Source of the DNA: Agaricicola taiwanensis | GTDB taxonomy: Bacteria > Pseudomonadota > Alphaproteobacteria > Rhizobiales > Methylopilaceae | Direction: 5' to 3' | Length of the DNA: 64,000 bases | NCBI RefSeq assembly: GCF_014635245.1 | Contig: NZ_BMCP01000002.1 | Location: 434,001 to 498,000 of the forward strand | In this document: positions 20,121 to 30,846 of the stretch, piece by piece | How positions within the stretch are numbered: position 1 is the first letter of the stretch | Layout of the letters: each line of letters begins with the position of its first letter | Program-made: the position numbers and the translations under genes | The notes under the pieces: generated by a model | Database searches by the model: none | What the model was told of the DNA's origin: nothing | Seen by the model: the letters and a program-made list of their open reading frames with translations, nothing else

Positions 20121-20861
20121 TTAGTTCACGCGGTATGGTGGCTTTGGAATGGCCATATGAGCTGCCCGCAAAGCCGCCGACCACCTTTCCCTGAGATCAT
20201 GGAAGTAAGGCTCGCCGGGATCGATCCGATATTTGATATCGGGCACGATGCTGCCGCGTCTGAGGAAGAGAATATCCAGCGGCATTCCCACGCTCAGATT
20301 GGATCGCATGGTCGAATCCATGGAGATCAGCGCGATTTTCAGGGCGTCGAGCGGGTCGGTGTCAAAATTCATGGCACGGTCGAGTATCGGCTTGCCGTAT
20401 TTGTGTTCGCCGATCTGAAAGAAGATCGTTTCCTGGGCAACCTCGATGAAATTGCCGGCGGAATAGATCTGAAACAGCCGCATGGGCCCGTTTCCGACCT
20501 GGCCACCCAACATCATCTGCACGTCGAAAAAGGCGCCTTGTTCTTCAAGGCCTGGGCCGTCGACACGCCACACTTCACGCACCGCACGGCCGATCAATTG
20601 GGCCACTTTGAAGAGAGACGACTGATTATAGATCGTTTCGCTCCTGCCGGACGCAGGATCCTCCAGACCGTCGACAATCAGGGTCAGAACGGACTGGGTG
20701 ATGGACAGATTGCCCGAGGCTGCCAGTGAGATGAAACGATCCGGGCCCTGGAAGTGGTGAAGCTTGCGAAAGGTCGCGATATTGTCGACACCGGCATTGG
20801 TGCGGGTATCCGCAACCATGACGAGGCCGTCACGCACAAGAATTCCGACGCAATACGTCAT
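20121..20861 (-). CDS. anbu: Anbu (ancestral beta-subunit) proteasome-like protein
   Basis: A 246-residue Ntn-hydrolase-fold protein of the Anbu family (COG3484), related to proteasome beta subunits and HslV. The start MTYCVGILVRDGLVMVADTRTNAG leaves the catalytic threonine at position 1 after removal of Met, with the conserved D and K of the active site expected in ADTRTNAG and RKLHH (the motif is given in two parts). The ATG at 20861 follows GGGGAAG; an in-frame GTG at 20873 would bury the nucleophile. It is the last gene of a four-gene unit with ATP-grasp, alpha-E and transglutaminase-like genes. Peptidase activity has been hard to show for the family, so the substrate is unknown. Confidence 0.92.
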   Translation of the reverse strand: MTYCVGILVRDGLVMVADTRTNAGVDNIATFRKLHHFQGPDRFISLAASGNLSITQSVLTLIVDGLEDPASGRSETIYNQSSLFKVAQLIGRAVREVWRVDGPGLEEQGAFFDVQMMLGGQVGNGPMRLFQIYSAGNFIEVAQETIFFQIGEHKYGKPILDRAMNFDTDPLDALKIALISMDSTMRSNLSVGMPLDILFLRRGSIVPDIKYRIDPGEPYFHDLRERWSAALRAAHMAIPKPPYRVN

Positions 20862-20920
20862 GCTCTTCCCCACGACTTCGTGGCTACTTAACGCGGGTGG
20901 GGACGTAGGACAACGCGGAC

Positions 20921-21724
20921 CTAAGCTTGCACCTTTAGAAAGACGTTGAGAACTTCCTCACCGCCGCCATAGCGCGTGCCGCGGATTGGAGCTGCCCCCA
21001 GGTAGTCCAGCGCCATGGCGACGCGGGCATGGGCATCGGTGACGGAAATGCCGTTGGCGGGATCGAAACCGACCCAGCCGAGCCCTGTAACATAGGCCTC
21101 GACCCAGGCATGGCCAGCTTCCTGATCCACAACGCCATCGATCCGCCGGAAGTAGCCGGAGACGTAGCGAGCGGGAATGCCGATGCTGCGTGCTGCTGCG
21201 ATGAAGACATGGCTCAGATCCTGGCAAACGCCGCGCCGCATGGCGAAAGCCTCCGCGGCTGTCGTCGTCGTATCCGTCGGGCGGGCATCGAAGATCATGC
21301 CGCGATGAACGCCGGCGAGCAGCACGTGAAGCTGGTTCAGCCTGTCGCCGCGAGCCTCTTCCGTGATTTCCTTCGCGAAGGAGGTGATTGCGGAATCCGC
21401 CTTGGTGAGCGGGGTTTCCCGCAGGTAAAGCTCTGGTGCGAACTTCTCCGAGGTCCCTGTCACCATGCCGTTGGCGTCATGTGTTTGCACTTCGCCCTCG
21501 GCGAGCATCGTCAGGCTTTCTCCACCCTCGGCCGTGAACGTATGCGTGATGTTGCCAAAAGCATCTTCAGACTGTGACAGCCTGACCGGCCGATCCACTT
21601 CCACACGCCAGCTGGTGATGTACTGACCGTCATGATCACGCGGCGTCAGACGGAGGATTTGCGTCACACGCGTCGGAGAGGCGCTGTACTGATAGCGGGT
21701 TTCGTGGCGGATCGAGATGCGCAT
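20921..21724 (-). CDS. Transglutaminase-like cysteine peptidase of the Anbu operon
   Basis: A 267-residue protein with an N-terminal Bact_transglu_N domain (starts MRISIRHETRYQYSASPTRV) and a C-terminal transglutaminase-like core. The catalytic triad is intact: C167 in RRGVCQDLSHVF, H205 in EAGHAWVEAY and D221 in WVGFDPANG. Members are thought to cleave or transfer amide bonds. Its ATG overlaps the alpha-E stop by one base (TGATG). The Anbu gene follows after 59 bases, which contain a small dyad (CCACG, 4 bases, CGTGG) just before the Anbu ribosome-binding site. Confidence 0.9.
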   Translation of the reverse strand: MRISIRHETRYQYSASPTRVTQILRLTPRDHDGQYITSWRVEVDRPVRLSQSEDAFGNITHTFTAEGGESLTMLAEGEVQTHDANGMVTGTSEKFAPELYLRETPLTKADSAITSFAKEITEEARGDRLNQLHVLLAGVHRGMIFDARPTDTTTTAAEAFAMRRGVCQDLSHVFIAAARSIGIPARYVSGYFRRIDGVVDQEAGHAWVEAYVTGLGWVGFDPANGISVTDAHARVAMALDYLGAAPIRGTRYGGGEEVLNVFLKVQA

Positions 21725-22668
21725 CAGGTCAGATATTGTTCTGAAATGGCCGCACCAAGGCGATTGTTGGTGCCGATGAAGTCCACGATGAACTCATGCA
21801 GTCCGCTTTGAAAGATGTCGTCGATCTTGGCGTTGCCAAGCTTGGCGCGCATGGATCGGGCGAGCTTCTGCGATGGGCCTTGCATGCCATAGGCGCGGGC
21901 GAGGTTATCAAGATAGAGCCCAACATTGCCGTAGCACGCCGCCAGCGAGCGAGGCATTTGGGCGTTGAGGATCAGAAGATCGGCGACCAGCCATGGCTTC
22001 AGGCTATCGCGATAGACCCAATGGTAGCTCGTCATGGCGGAGACCGCGCGCAGCACCGCCGACCATTGATAATAGTCGAGGCCGCCGCCGACGCGTTCGA
22101 TTTCCGGAAGCAGGACATGATATTTCACGTCCAGGATGCGGGCGGTGTTGTCGGCGCGTTCGAGAAAGACACCCAGCCGCGAGAACCAGTAGATGTCGTT
22201 GCGCAGCATGGTCCGGTAGGCCGAGCCATCGACCCGCAGGGACATGGACTTCACCCAGCCAAGGAAGCGGCCAAGTTCCTCTCCCTTGAGGATGCCACGG
22301 CTGTCGAGGTCCTTGAGCTCCAGCCAGGCGCCGTTGAGCGCGTCCCACATCTCACCGGTGAGTGCGGTGCGGACGGCGCGCCCGTTGGAGCGTGCGAGGC
22401 GGAAACAATTGCGGATCGAGGAGGGATTCTGGTCGGAAAAGACCAGGTAGTCGATCACGGTTTCCTGAGTGGCTTCCTCGTGAACGGTGTAGAAGCTGGC
22501 GGTGCAGCCGGCCGTTGCCACGGCGCTCTCCCATTCGTTTGTACTGCCGCCATAATCCACGGGGAGGGCGGAAAGGCGCTGGGTCGCCTCGAGGATACGG
22601 GCGAGCGATTCCGCGCGTTCCACGTAGCGGGACATCCAGTAGAGATTGTCGGCGGTGCGGCTCAGCAT
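21724..22668 (-). CDS. Alpha-E domain-containing protein
   Basis: A 314-residue, mostly helical protein of the alpha-E family (COG2307, PF04168). It is recognised by MLSRTADNLYWMSRYVERAESLAR at the start, shown here only in part as the motif TADNLYWMSRYVERAE, and by FSRLGVFLERADNTARILD and LPRSLAACY-like text near the end. The biochemical role is unknown, but it always travels with circularly permuted ATP-grasp proteins and is proposed to work with them in making an amide-linked product. The ATG at 22668 lies 16 bases after the ATP-grasp stop. Confidence 0.9.
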   Translation of the reverse strand: MLSRTADNLYWMSRYVERAESLARILEATQRLSALPVDYGGSTNEWESAVATAGCTASFYTVHEEATQETVIDYLVFSDQNPSSIRNCFRLARSNGRAVRTALTGEMWDALNGAWLELKDLDSRGILKGEELGRFLGWVKSMSLRVDGSAYRTMLRNDIYWFSRLGVFLERADNTARILDVKYHVLLPEIERVGGGLDYYQWSAVLRAVSAMTSYHWVYRDSLKPWLVADLLILNAQMPRSLAACYGNVGLYLDNLARAYGMQGPSQKLARSMRAKLGNAKIDDIFQSGLHEFIVDFIGTNNRLGAAISEQYLT

Positions 22669-22684
22669 GCTCGTGTCCCTGCCA

Positions 22685-24106
22685 TCATACGTCCATGACC
22701 CAGGTGTCCTTGGTGCCGCCACCCTGGCTGGAGTTCACCACCAGCGAACCATCCTTCAAGGCAACACGCGTCAGGCCTCCGGGAATGATACGCACGCCGT
22801 CCGCGCCGCAGAGCACAAAGGGGCGAAGGTCGACGTGGCGAGGGGCGATGCCGCTCTCGACAAAGGTGGGACAGGTGGACAGTGCCAGCGTCGGCTGGGC
22901 GATGAAACCTTCCGGATCCTGCTGCAACTTCTTTCGAAAGGTCTCGAGCTCCTGCTTCGACGCGTGAGGTCCCACAAGCATCCCATAGCCACCCGAGCCA
23001 TGGACCTCCTTCACCACCAGTTCGGGCAGGTGGTCCAGAACATAGGACAGGGCCTCCGGCTCACGGCAGCGCCAGGTCGGCACGTTCTTCAGGATCGGTT
23101 CCTCGCCGAGATAAAAGCGCAGGATGTCAGGCATGTAGCTGTAGATCGCCTTGTCGTCGGCCACGCCTGTGCCCACGGCATTCGCCAGCGTCACATTGCC
23201 GGCATGATAGGCTGACATCAGGCCAGGGACACCGATCGTAGAGTCAGGGCGGAAGACGAGCGGATCGAGAAACTCATCGTCGATGCGCCGGTAAATGACG
23301 TCGACGCGTTGCGGCCCTTTGGTCGTCCGCATGTAGACAACCTCGTCCTTGACGAAGAGATCGGATCCCTCCACGAGTTCGATGCCGAGCTTGTCCGCCA
23401 GGAAAGAGTGTTCGTAGTAGGCGGAATTGAACTGGCCGGGCGTCATCAGAACGACGGTCGGATCGGAAGACGCACTGTTGGGGGCGATGGAGGTGAGTGT
23501 GGCGAGGAGCTCGTCCGTGTAATTCTCAACCGGCGCCACGCGGTTCTGCCCGAAAAGCTCGGGGAAGAGCCGGATCATGACCTCGCGGTTCTCCATCATG
23601 TAGGAAACGCCGGATGGCGTGCGGGCATTGTCCTCCAGAACGTAGAAGGTATCGGCATCCACCCGAACGACGTCGATGCCGGCGATCTGAACGTAAAGAT
23701 CATGCGGCACCGACTTTCCCGCCATTTCCGGACGGAACGCGGGGTTCAGATAGATCAGATCCGGCGGCACGATCCCCGCTTTGAGGATCTCCTGCCTGCC
23801 GTAGATGTCTTTCAGGAACGCGTTGAGGGCCTTGACGCGCTGCTCCAGCCCCTGCGTCAGGCCGCGCCACTCCTTGGTCGTCATGATCCGGGGAATGATG
23901 TCGAAGGGTATGATCCTCTCCTGCGCTTCCTTTTCGCCATAGACGGCGAAGGTCACGCCGATGCGGCGGAACAGGAGTTCAGCTTCCTGACGGCGGTAGG
24001 TGAGAAGATCGGGAGGGGCGGTGCGCAGCCATTCGGCGAGAGGGGCATAGGCGGGACGGATCGAGCCGTCCGCATTGGTCATTTCATCAAATGCCGCCAT
24101 TGCCAC
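22685..24106 (-). CDS. Circularly permuted ATP-grasp protein
   Basis: A 473-residue protein of the circularly permuted ATP-grasp family (COG2308). Recognisable stretches are GVTFAVYGEKEAQERIIPFD near residue 50, FYVLEDNARTPSGVSYMMENR, VDVIYRRIDDEFLDPL and VVKEVHGSGGYGMLVGP. ATP-grasp enzymes join a carboxylate to an amine through an acyl phosphate, so it is the likely ligase of the operon. It is the first gene of ATP-grasp, alpha-E, transglutaminase, Anbu. The promoter should lie in 24107-24204. The substrate is unknown. Confidence 0.92.
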   Translation of the reverse strand: MAMAAFDEMTNADGSIRPAYAPLAEWLRTAPPDLLTYRRQEAELLFRRIGVTFAVYGEKEAQERIIPFDIIPRIMTTKEWRGLTQGLEQRVKALNAFLKDIYGRQEILKAGIVPPDLIYLNPAFRPEMAGKSVPHDLYVQIAGIDVVRVDADTFYVLEDNARTPSGVSYMMENREVMIRLFPELFGQNRVAPVENYTDELLATLTSIAPNSASSDPTVVLMTPGQFNSAYYEHSFLADKLGIELVEGSDLFVKDEVVYMRTTKGPQRVDVIYRRIDDEFLDPLVFRPDSTIGVPGLMSAYHAGNVTLANAVGTGVADDKAIYSYMPDILRFYLGEEPILKNVPTWRCREPEALSYVLDHLPELVVKEVHGSGGYGMLVGPHASKQELETFRKKLQQDPEGFIAQPTLALSTCPTFVESGIAPRHVDLRPFVLCGADGVRIIPGGLTRVALKDGSLVVNSSQGGGTKDTWVMDV

Positions 24107-24204
24107 CCCTTTGATTGATGATGATCCATGCTAGCGGGCATTGCCTGAAAGAGGAAAGAGCCTCAACGCATCTTTTCTTGCAGGGAAAGAATGCACCTCA
24201 TGAA

Positions 24205-24912
24205 TTAGATCAGGCCGAGGCTGCGGAAGCTGGCATGACCTTCCCGGCTGACGATGATGTGGTCGTGCAGGACGATGCCAAGCGGCTTGGCCACATCCTG
24301 GATTGTTCGTGTCATCTCGACATCGGCAGAGCTGGGGCTGACGTCGCCGGAAGGATGATTATGCACGAGCACAAGCGCGGAGGCGGAAAGCTCCAGCGCG
24401 CGCTTGATCACTTCGCGAGGGTAGACCGGCGTGTGATCAATGGTGCCGCGGCCCTGCACCTCATCGGCCAGCACGCCGTTTTTCTTGTCGAGGAAGATGA
24501 TGCGGAACTCCTCCCGATCGGCGAAGGCCATGGCCGAGCGCACGTAGTCGATGACGGCTGACCACGACGAGAGCACCATCCGCTTTTCCACCGCACCCCG
24601 AAGGACACGACGGCCCGCCGCCTCTACGATCTTGAGCTCGGTGATGACGGCCTCCTTGATGCCGCCGATCTCCATGAGCCTTTCGGGAGGCGCCGCGAGT
24701 ACTTCCGCAAAGGAGCCGAAGCGGGCCAGAAGCTGCTTTGCGAGAGGTTTCACGTCGCGCCGCGGGATGGCGCGAAAGAGAATCAGTTCCAGAAGTTCGT
24801 AATCGGGCAAACCGTCCGCATTGCTGCGAAAACGGGCGCGCAGCCGATCGCGATGACCGTGGTAATGCGGTTCCTCGTGCCGGTCCGCCGATGCCGCGGA
24901 CGATTTGGGCAT
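24205..24912 (-). CDS. radC: RadC-family JAMM/MPN-domain protein
   Basis: A 235-residue RadC (DUF2466) protein: an N-terminal helix-hairpin-helix-like part ([30 protein letters not shown]) and a C-terminal JAMM domain. The metal motif [14 protein letters not shown] holds H184, H186 and D197. Despite the name, a role in DNA repair is not supported for the family; the molecular function is unknown. Its ATG overlaps the stop of map by one base (TGATG), so the two genes are co-translated. Confidence 0.93.
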   Translation of the reverse strand: MPKSSAASADRHEEPHYHGHRDRLRARFRSNADGLPDYELLELILFRAIPRRDVKPLAKQLLARFGSFAEVLAAPPERLMEIGGIKEAVITELKIVEAAGRRVLRGAVEKRMVLSSWSAVIDYVRSAMAFADREEFRIIFLDKKNGVLADEVQGRGTIDHTPVYPREVIKRALELSASALVLVHNHPSGDVSPSSADVEMTRTIQDVAKPLGIVLHDHIIVSREGHASFRSLGLI

Positions 24913-25748
24913 CAGGCGGCCTGGCTGAAGCGGGGCAGGTGAAGCCCGCGCGGAGATGTGGTGAAGATCTCCGCTCCCGTCTCGGTGACGCCGACCGCAT
25001 GCTCAAACTGCGCGGAGAGCGAGCGATCGCGGGTGACAGCGGTCCAGCCATCCGACAGGATCTTGAGATGCGGGCGCCCCAGATTGATCATGGGTTCGAT
25101 GGTGAAGATCATGCCCGGCTTCAGCACCGCGCCTTCTCCGGGCCGCCCGTAGTGCAGGATGTTCGGCTCATCGTGAAAGAGGCGCCCGACCCCATGGCCG
25201 CAGAAATCGCGGACGACCGAGCAGCGCTCAGCTTCGGCATAGGTCTGGATGGCGTGACCGATGTCGCCCGTGGTGGCGCCAGGACGGACTGCCTTGATGC
25301 CGAGCATCATGGCTTCATAGGTGACTTCGACAAGCCGCTCGGCGCGGCGGGGCAGCGTGCCGACGGCATAGGTGCGGCTGGAATCGCCGTACCAGCCATC
25401 GAGGATCAGGGTGACGTCGACATTGATGATATCGCCTTCACGCAGCGGCTTGTCATTGGGAATGCCATGGCAGACCACGTGATTGATCGAGGTACAGGTC
25501 GAATGCCTGTAGCCGCGGTACATAAGCGTGGCTGGAATGGCGCCGCGGTCGCGGGCAAAGGCGAAGACAAGGCGATCGATGGCTTCCGTGGTCACGCCCG
25601 GTTTCACGAAATCGTCAACCAGGTCGAGCGCTTCCGCCGTCAGTTGGCCGGCTCTGCGCATCCCCTCGAAGCCTTCCGGACCGTAGAGTTTGATCTGGCC
25701 GGTCGTCTTGCGCTTGGGGGCCGTGTCGGCGTCAACATAGAGGGTCAT
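24912..25748 (-). CDS. map: Type I methionine aminopeptidase
   Basis: A 278-residue enzyme that removes the initiator methionine from nascent proteins. The five metal ligands are present: D111 and D122 ([18 protein letters not shown]), H185 ([12 protein letters not shown]), E218 (MIFTIEPM) and E249 (FEHAVGVTE), plus the catalytic H94 (VCHGIP). The N-terminal extension (about 20 residues, [15 protein letters not shown]) is usual in rhizobial MAP. Downstream radC overlaps it by one base. The 144 bases upstream are shared with the divergent FkbM gene. Confidence 0.96.
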   Translation of the reverse strand: MTLYVDADTAPKRKTTGQIKLYGPEGFEGMRRAGQLTAEALDLVDDFVKPGVTTEAIDRLVFAFARDRGAIPATLMYRGYRHSTCTSINHVVCHGIPNDKPLREGDIINVDVTLILDGWYGDSSRTYAVGTLPRRAERLVEVTYEAMMLGIKAVRPGATTGDIGHAIQTYAEAERCSVVRDFCGHGVGRLFHDEPNILHYGRPGEGAVLKPGMIFTIEPMINLGRPHLKILSDGWTAVTRDRSLSAQFEHAVGVTETGAEIFTTSPRGLHLPRFSQAA

Positions 25749-25892
25749 GGCACATCGTCTTTCTCACGCTCGAGGCTAATGTATGCCACGCGGCAGCGTG
25801 AACAAGGAAGACATCTGTTCGGCATGCGCGGCCTTGGCCCAGCCACCGGCGGGTGCTATCTCGCCCCATCGCATGACAAGCTGGATTGACCG

Positions 25893-26753
25893 ATGACCAT
25901 GACAAGCGAATCGCCGCCGTTCGGAGCACGTGCGCCCAAAGCTGGCTTGCAGCGTGTGATCGGCTGGACGAGAGCCATGCCGGATAGCTGGCTTGGCCGC
26001 CGCATCGCCTTCCTTCTGCGTCACTTCGCGTTGAAACGTCTCGATGCTCCGGTAGATGTGGAAAGTTTCGGCGCCCGGTTCCGGCTCTATCCCTTCGACA
26101 ATGTCTGCGAGAAGCGCATCCTCTTCACGCCGCAGTATTTCGATGCGGACGAGCGCCGTCTGATCGCCGGTCACATCCAGGCGAGCGGCGCGCCCTATGT
26201 GTTCGTCGACATTGGTGCCAACATCGGCGGTTATTCCCTCTTTGTCGCCAATGCGGCGCGCGGCGGTGCCAAGGTGTTTGCCATCGAGCCGCAGCCGGAG
26301 ATTTTCGATCGACTGATCGAGAACATCCGGCAGAACCCGGGCAGCGGCGTGAAGGCCGTTGCCTGTGCGATTGCCGATCAGGATGGCGAAGCGATCCTGT
26401 TCGTCGACAACCACAACCGTGGCGAGACCGGACTTAAGTTCGTGCGGCCCGATCAGCAGAGCGACGGCGTTGTGGTGGTGCCGGCGAAAACGCTGCTGGC
26501 CTTCGCCCAGGAAGAGGGGCTGTCGCAAATCGATGCCTTGAAAATCGATGTGGAAGGCGCGGAAGACATCATCCTCGCCCCCTTCTTTCAGGAGGCGCCG
26601 GAAAGCCTCTGGCCCCGGATGCTGATTGTTGAAAGTGCGCGTGAGCGCTGGCAGCTCGATCTGATGAGGCTGCTGCACGAAAAGGGCTATCGTGTCCTCA
26701 CCGAGACACGCCTCAATTTCGTCCTTGAGCGATCCATCGAAACGGCATCTTGA
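25893..26753 (+). CDS. FkbM-family methyltransferase
   Basis: A 286-residue SAM-dependent methyltransferase of the FkbM family. Motif I is VFVDIGANIGGYSLFVA (103-119), followed by VFAIEPQPEIFDRL and, toward the end, IDALKIDVEGAEDIILAPF, the family hallmark. FkbM proteins usually O-methylate sugars or small molecules; the target is not inferable. The start could also be ATG 25899. No glycan gene neighbours it, so it stands alone between map and aatA. Its stop lies at the edge of a palindrome (26752-26765). Confidence 0.88.
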   Translation: MTMTSESPPFGARAPKAGLQRVIGWTRAMPDSWLGRRIAFLLRHFALKRLDAPVDVESFGARFRLYPFDNVCEKRILFTPQYFDADERRLIAGHIQASGAPYVFVDIGANIGGYSLFVANAARGGAKVFAIEPQPEIFDRLIENIRQNPGSGVKAVACAIADQDGEAILFVDNHNRGETGLKFVRPDQQSDGVVVVPAKTLLAFAQEEGLSQIDALKIDVEGAEDIILAPFFQEAPESLWPRMLIVESARERWQLDLMRLLHEKGYRVLTETRLNFVLERSIETAS

Positions 26754-26765
26754 AACATATGTTTC
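26752..26765. promoter_or_regulatory. 14-bp palindrome upstream of aatA
   Basis: GAAACATATGTTTC is a perfect palindrome overlapping the FkbM stop codon, 95 bases before the aatA start. It is a possible operator. It could also be the stem of a weak terminator (followed by GTGGCCTTTTT), though a loop would be very small. Confidence 0.4.
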
Positions 26766-26809
26766 GTGGCCTTTTTGACACTTGCGTGCCACGCGGGAAA
26801 GGAGCATAG

Positions 26810-28063
<1,254 letters not shown>

Positions 28064-28085
28064 TAGATACCTTCGTTGAGACGAC

Positions 28086-28119
28086 CATGCCCGGCTTCAC
28101 GCCGGGCATGTCTGTTTTT
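28086..28119 (+). terminator. Rho-independent terminator of aatA
   Basis: A perfect 10-bp stem (CATGCCCGGC/GCCGGGCATG) with loop TTCAC is followed by TCTGTTTTTA. Confidence 0.93.
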
Positions 28120-28218
28120 AGCCTCAGCCGGGGCCTTTTGGCGGCATGAGGAACATCCGCTTTGACCTGAACGTTCTCGTGCACAGTCACAAGAGGTTAC
28201 AGTCAGAGAGGATTCGCC

Positions 28219-28704
28219 ATGAAAACCACCGCAATTACCGCAGCCACGATGACGGGCCTTGCCTTCATCGCCACGCCGGCTGCCGCGCAGGAGACGCGCG
28301 TTGAAGTGGGCGTGCTGAACTGCAGCGTCGAAGGCGGCATCGGCCTCATCCTGGGTTCGCAGAAGTCCACGGAGTGCCGTTTCCAGACCGCGGACGGCAA
28401 GGTCACCGAGATCTACACCGGCAAGGTCACGAAGGTCGGCATCGACATCGGCGTGACGGGAGAGTCCCAGATCGTCTGGGCCGTGTTCGCGCCATCGAAC
28501 GCCCTCCAGCCGGGATCGCTGGAAGGCAACTACGTCGGCGCCTCGGTCCAGGCAACGGCCGGCGTCGGGGTCGGCGCCAACGCATTGGTCGGCGGGTCGG
28601 GCAACACCATCGCCCTCCAGCCCATCAGCACGCAAACCCAGACGGGCTTGAACGTCGCCGCCGGCATTGGCGGGATCTCACTTAATTCTCCCGTGACGCC
28701 CTGA
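28219..28704 (+). CDS. DUF992-domain secreted protein
   Basis: A 161-residue protein with a signal peptide (cleavage near ATPAAAQ, about residue 24) and a DUF992 domain. Typical motifs are VGVLNCSVEGGIGLILGSQK, ECRF (forming a likely disulfide with the first cysteine) and IGVTGESQIVWAVFAPS. The C-terminal half is glycine-rich (GASVQATAGVGVGANALVGG). The family occurs in Hyphomicrobiales envelopes; function unknown. It has its own terminator. Confidence 0.88.
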   Translation: MKTTAITAATMTGLAFIATPAAAQETRVEVGVLNCSVEGGIGLILGSQKSTECRFQTADGKVTEIYTGKVTKVGIDIGVTGESQIVWAVFAPSNALQPGSLEGNYVGASVQATAGVGVGANALVGGSGNTIALQPISTQTQTGLNVAAGIGGISLNSPVTP

Positions 28705-28728
28705 GGCGATACCTCCAGCGCAAAAAAA

Positions 28729-28750
28729 AGCCGGGCTAAAAAGCCCGGCT
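28729..28750 (+). terminator. Rho-independent terminator after the DUF992 gene
   Basis: A perfect 9-bp stem (AGCCGGGCT/AGCCCGGCT) with an AAAA loop is preceded by a run of eight A. The downstream T-run is poor, so it may act best toward the minus strand, ending lsrB transcripts as well. The 200 bases that follow hold no gene. Confidence 0.8.
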
Positions 28751-28951
28751 AAAGTCTCGAGCCGCACACCAGAGGGGACCAGTGCTGGCTCTTATCCAGA
28801 GGAACAGTTGGCTGCAGAACCGGCCTAAAGCAACAGCTCAGCAATCAAATGCCTGGTTTAAATGCCTGAGTTGTAGGCGATTTACCATTGCTGAATATGC
28901 ATGGCAGCCATGCTTTGCCGCTTATTTCAGCTTCGGCCGCCTATTCTGCAA

Positions 28952-29848
28952 TCAGAACGACCATCTTTGCGCCTTACTTAGCAGAAAGTCGCGAAATACC
29001 TGGATGCGTGCCACATTTCTGAGCTCTTCGGGATAAACGAAGTAGCATTCCAGTGCAGGCATGTCCGCGTCTGCCAGAACCCGCACCAGATTGCTCTCAT
29101 TGTCGACCATGTAATCGGGCAGCACGGCCAGTCCGACACCGCCCGCAATCGCGCGCTTGATGCCGATGAGGCTGTTGATCAAGAGCGTCGGCTGACGCGG
29201 CGCCGCGCCGCTGCGGCCGAGGCTGAGAAGATAGTTGAGGTTGAACAGGAACGAAGGGATGTCGCCGCCGAATGCGAGGATCCGGTGGTTGTCGAGATCA
29301 TCGGTCGTCTTTGGCGTGCCGTGACGTTTAAGGTAGTCCGGCGAGGCGTAGACGTGGAAGTGGACGGTGAACAGCTTCTTCTGGATGAGGTCCGGCTGCG
29401 TCGGCTGGCGCATACGGATTGCCACGTCCGCCTCGCGCATGGAAAGGTCCAACTCATCGTCGGACAGCAGCATCTGGACGCGAATGTCCGGGTAAAGGTC
29501 AAAGAACTCGGCCAGCCTTGCGGTGAGCCAGAAGGTGCCTATGCCGACGGTAGAGGTGATCTTGAGTTCGCCGTAGGGACGCTCGCGGGAGTCTGTCAGC
29601 TTTGCGCGTGTCGATTCCAGCTTGGCGAAGACCTCCTGCGTGGTGCGGAAAAGCAGTTCGCCGGGCTCGGTCAGGATCAATCCGCGCGCGTGGCGGTGGA
29701 ACAGCGGCGCGTTCAGCTCATGCTCCAGCGCTGACACTTGCCGGCTTACGGCCGATTGTGACAGGCCCAGCTTTTCGCCAGAATGCGTGAAACTGCCAGC
29801 TTCGGCGGCGGCGTGGAAGACCCTCAGTTTGTCCCAGTCGAGCGACAT
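28952..29848 (-). CDS. lsrB: LysR-family regulator LsrB/VtlR
   Basis: A 298-residue LysR-type regulator. The start MSLDWDKLRVFHAAAEAGSF and the winged helix LGLSQSAVSRQVSALEHEL match LsrB of Sinorhizobium and VtlR of Brucella/Agrobacterium, as does its place right after trxB (4 bases). These regulators control small RNAs of the AbcR type, DUF1127 small proteins, envelope and oxidative-stress genes; this is family knowledge. Here there is one cysteine only (C268 in ALECYFVYPEEL). The frame extends upstream into trxB but ATG 29848 is the family start. Confidence 0.88.
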   Translation of the reverse strand: MSLDWDKLRVFHAAAEAGSFTHSGEKLGLSQSAVSRQVSALEHELNAPLFHRHARGLILTEPGELLFRTTQEVFAKLESTRAKLTDSRERPYGELKITSTVGIGTFWLTARLAEFFDLYPDIRVQMLLSDDELDLSMREADVAIRMRQPTQPDLIQKKLFTVHFHVYASPDYLKRHGTPKTTDDLDNHRILAFGGDIPSFLFNLNYLLSLGRSGAAPRQPTLLINSLIGIKRAIAGGVGLAVLPDYMVDNESNLVRVLADADMPALECYFVYPEELRNVARIQVFRDFLLSKAQRWSF

Positions 29849-29852
29849 CTGT

Positions 29853-30815
<963 letters not shown>

Positions 30816-30846
30816 TTATCTCGTCTTTCCACTAGGTCGTTCGGTC

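Noticed and set aside
28782-29036. 84-codon plus-strand frame after the DUF992 gene
   Set aside because: It runs into the lsrB gene on the opposite strand, lacks a Shine-Dalgarno sequence and shows no family similarity.
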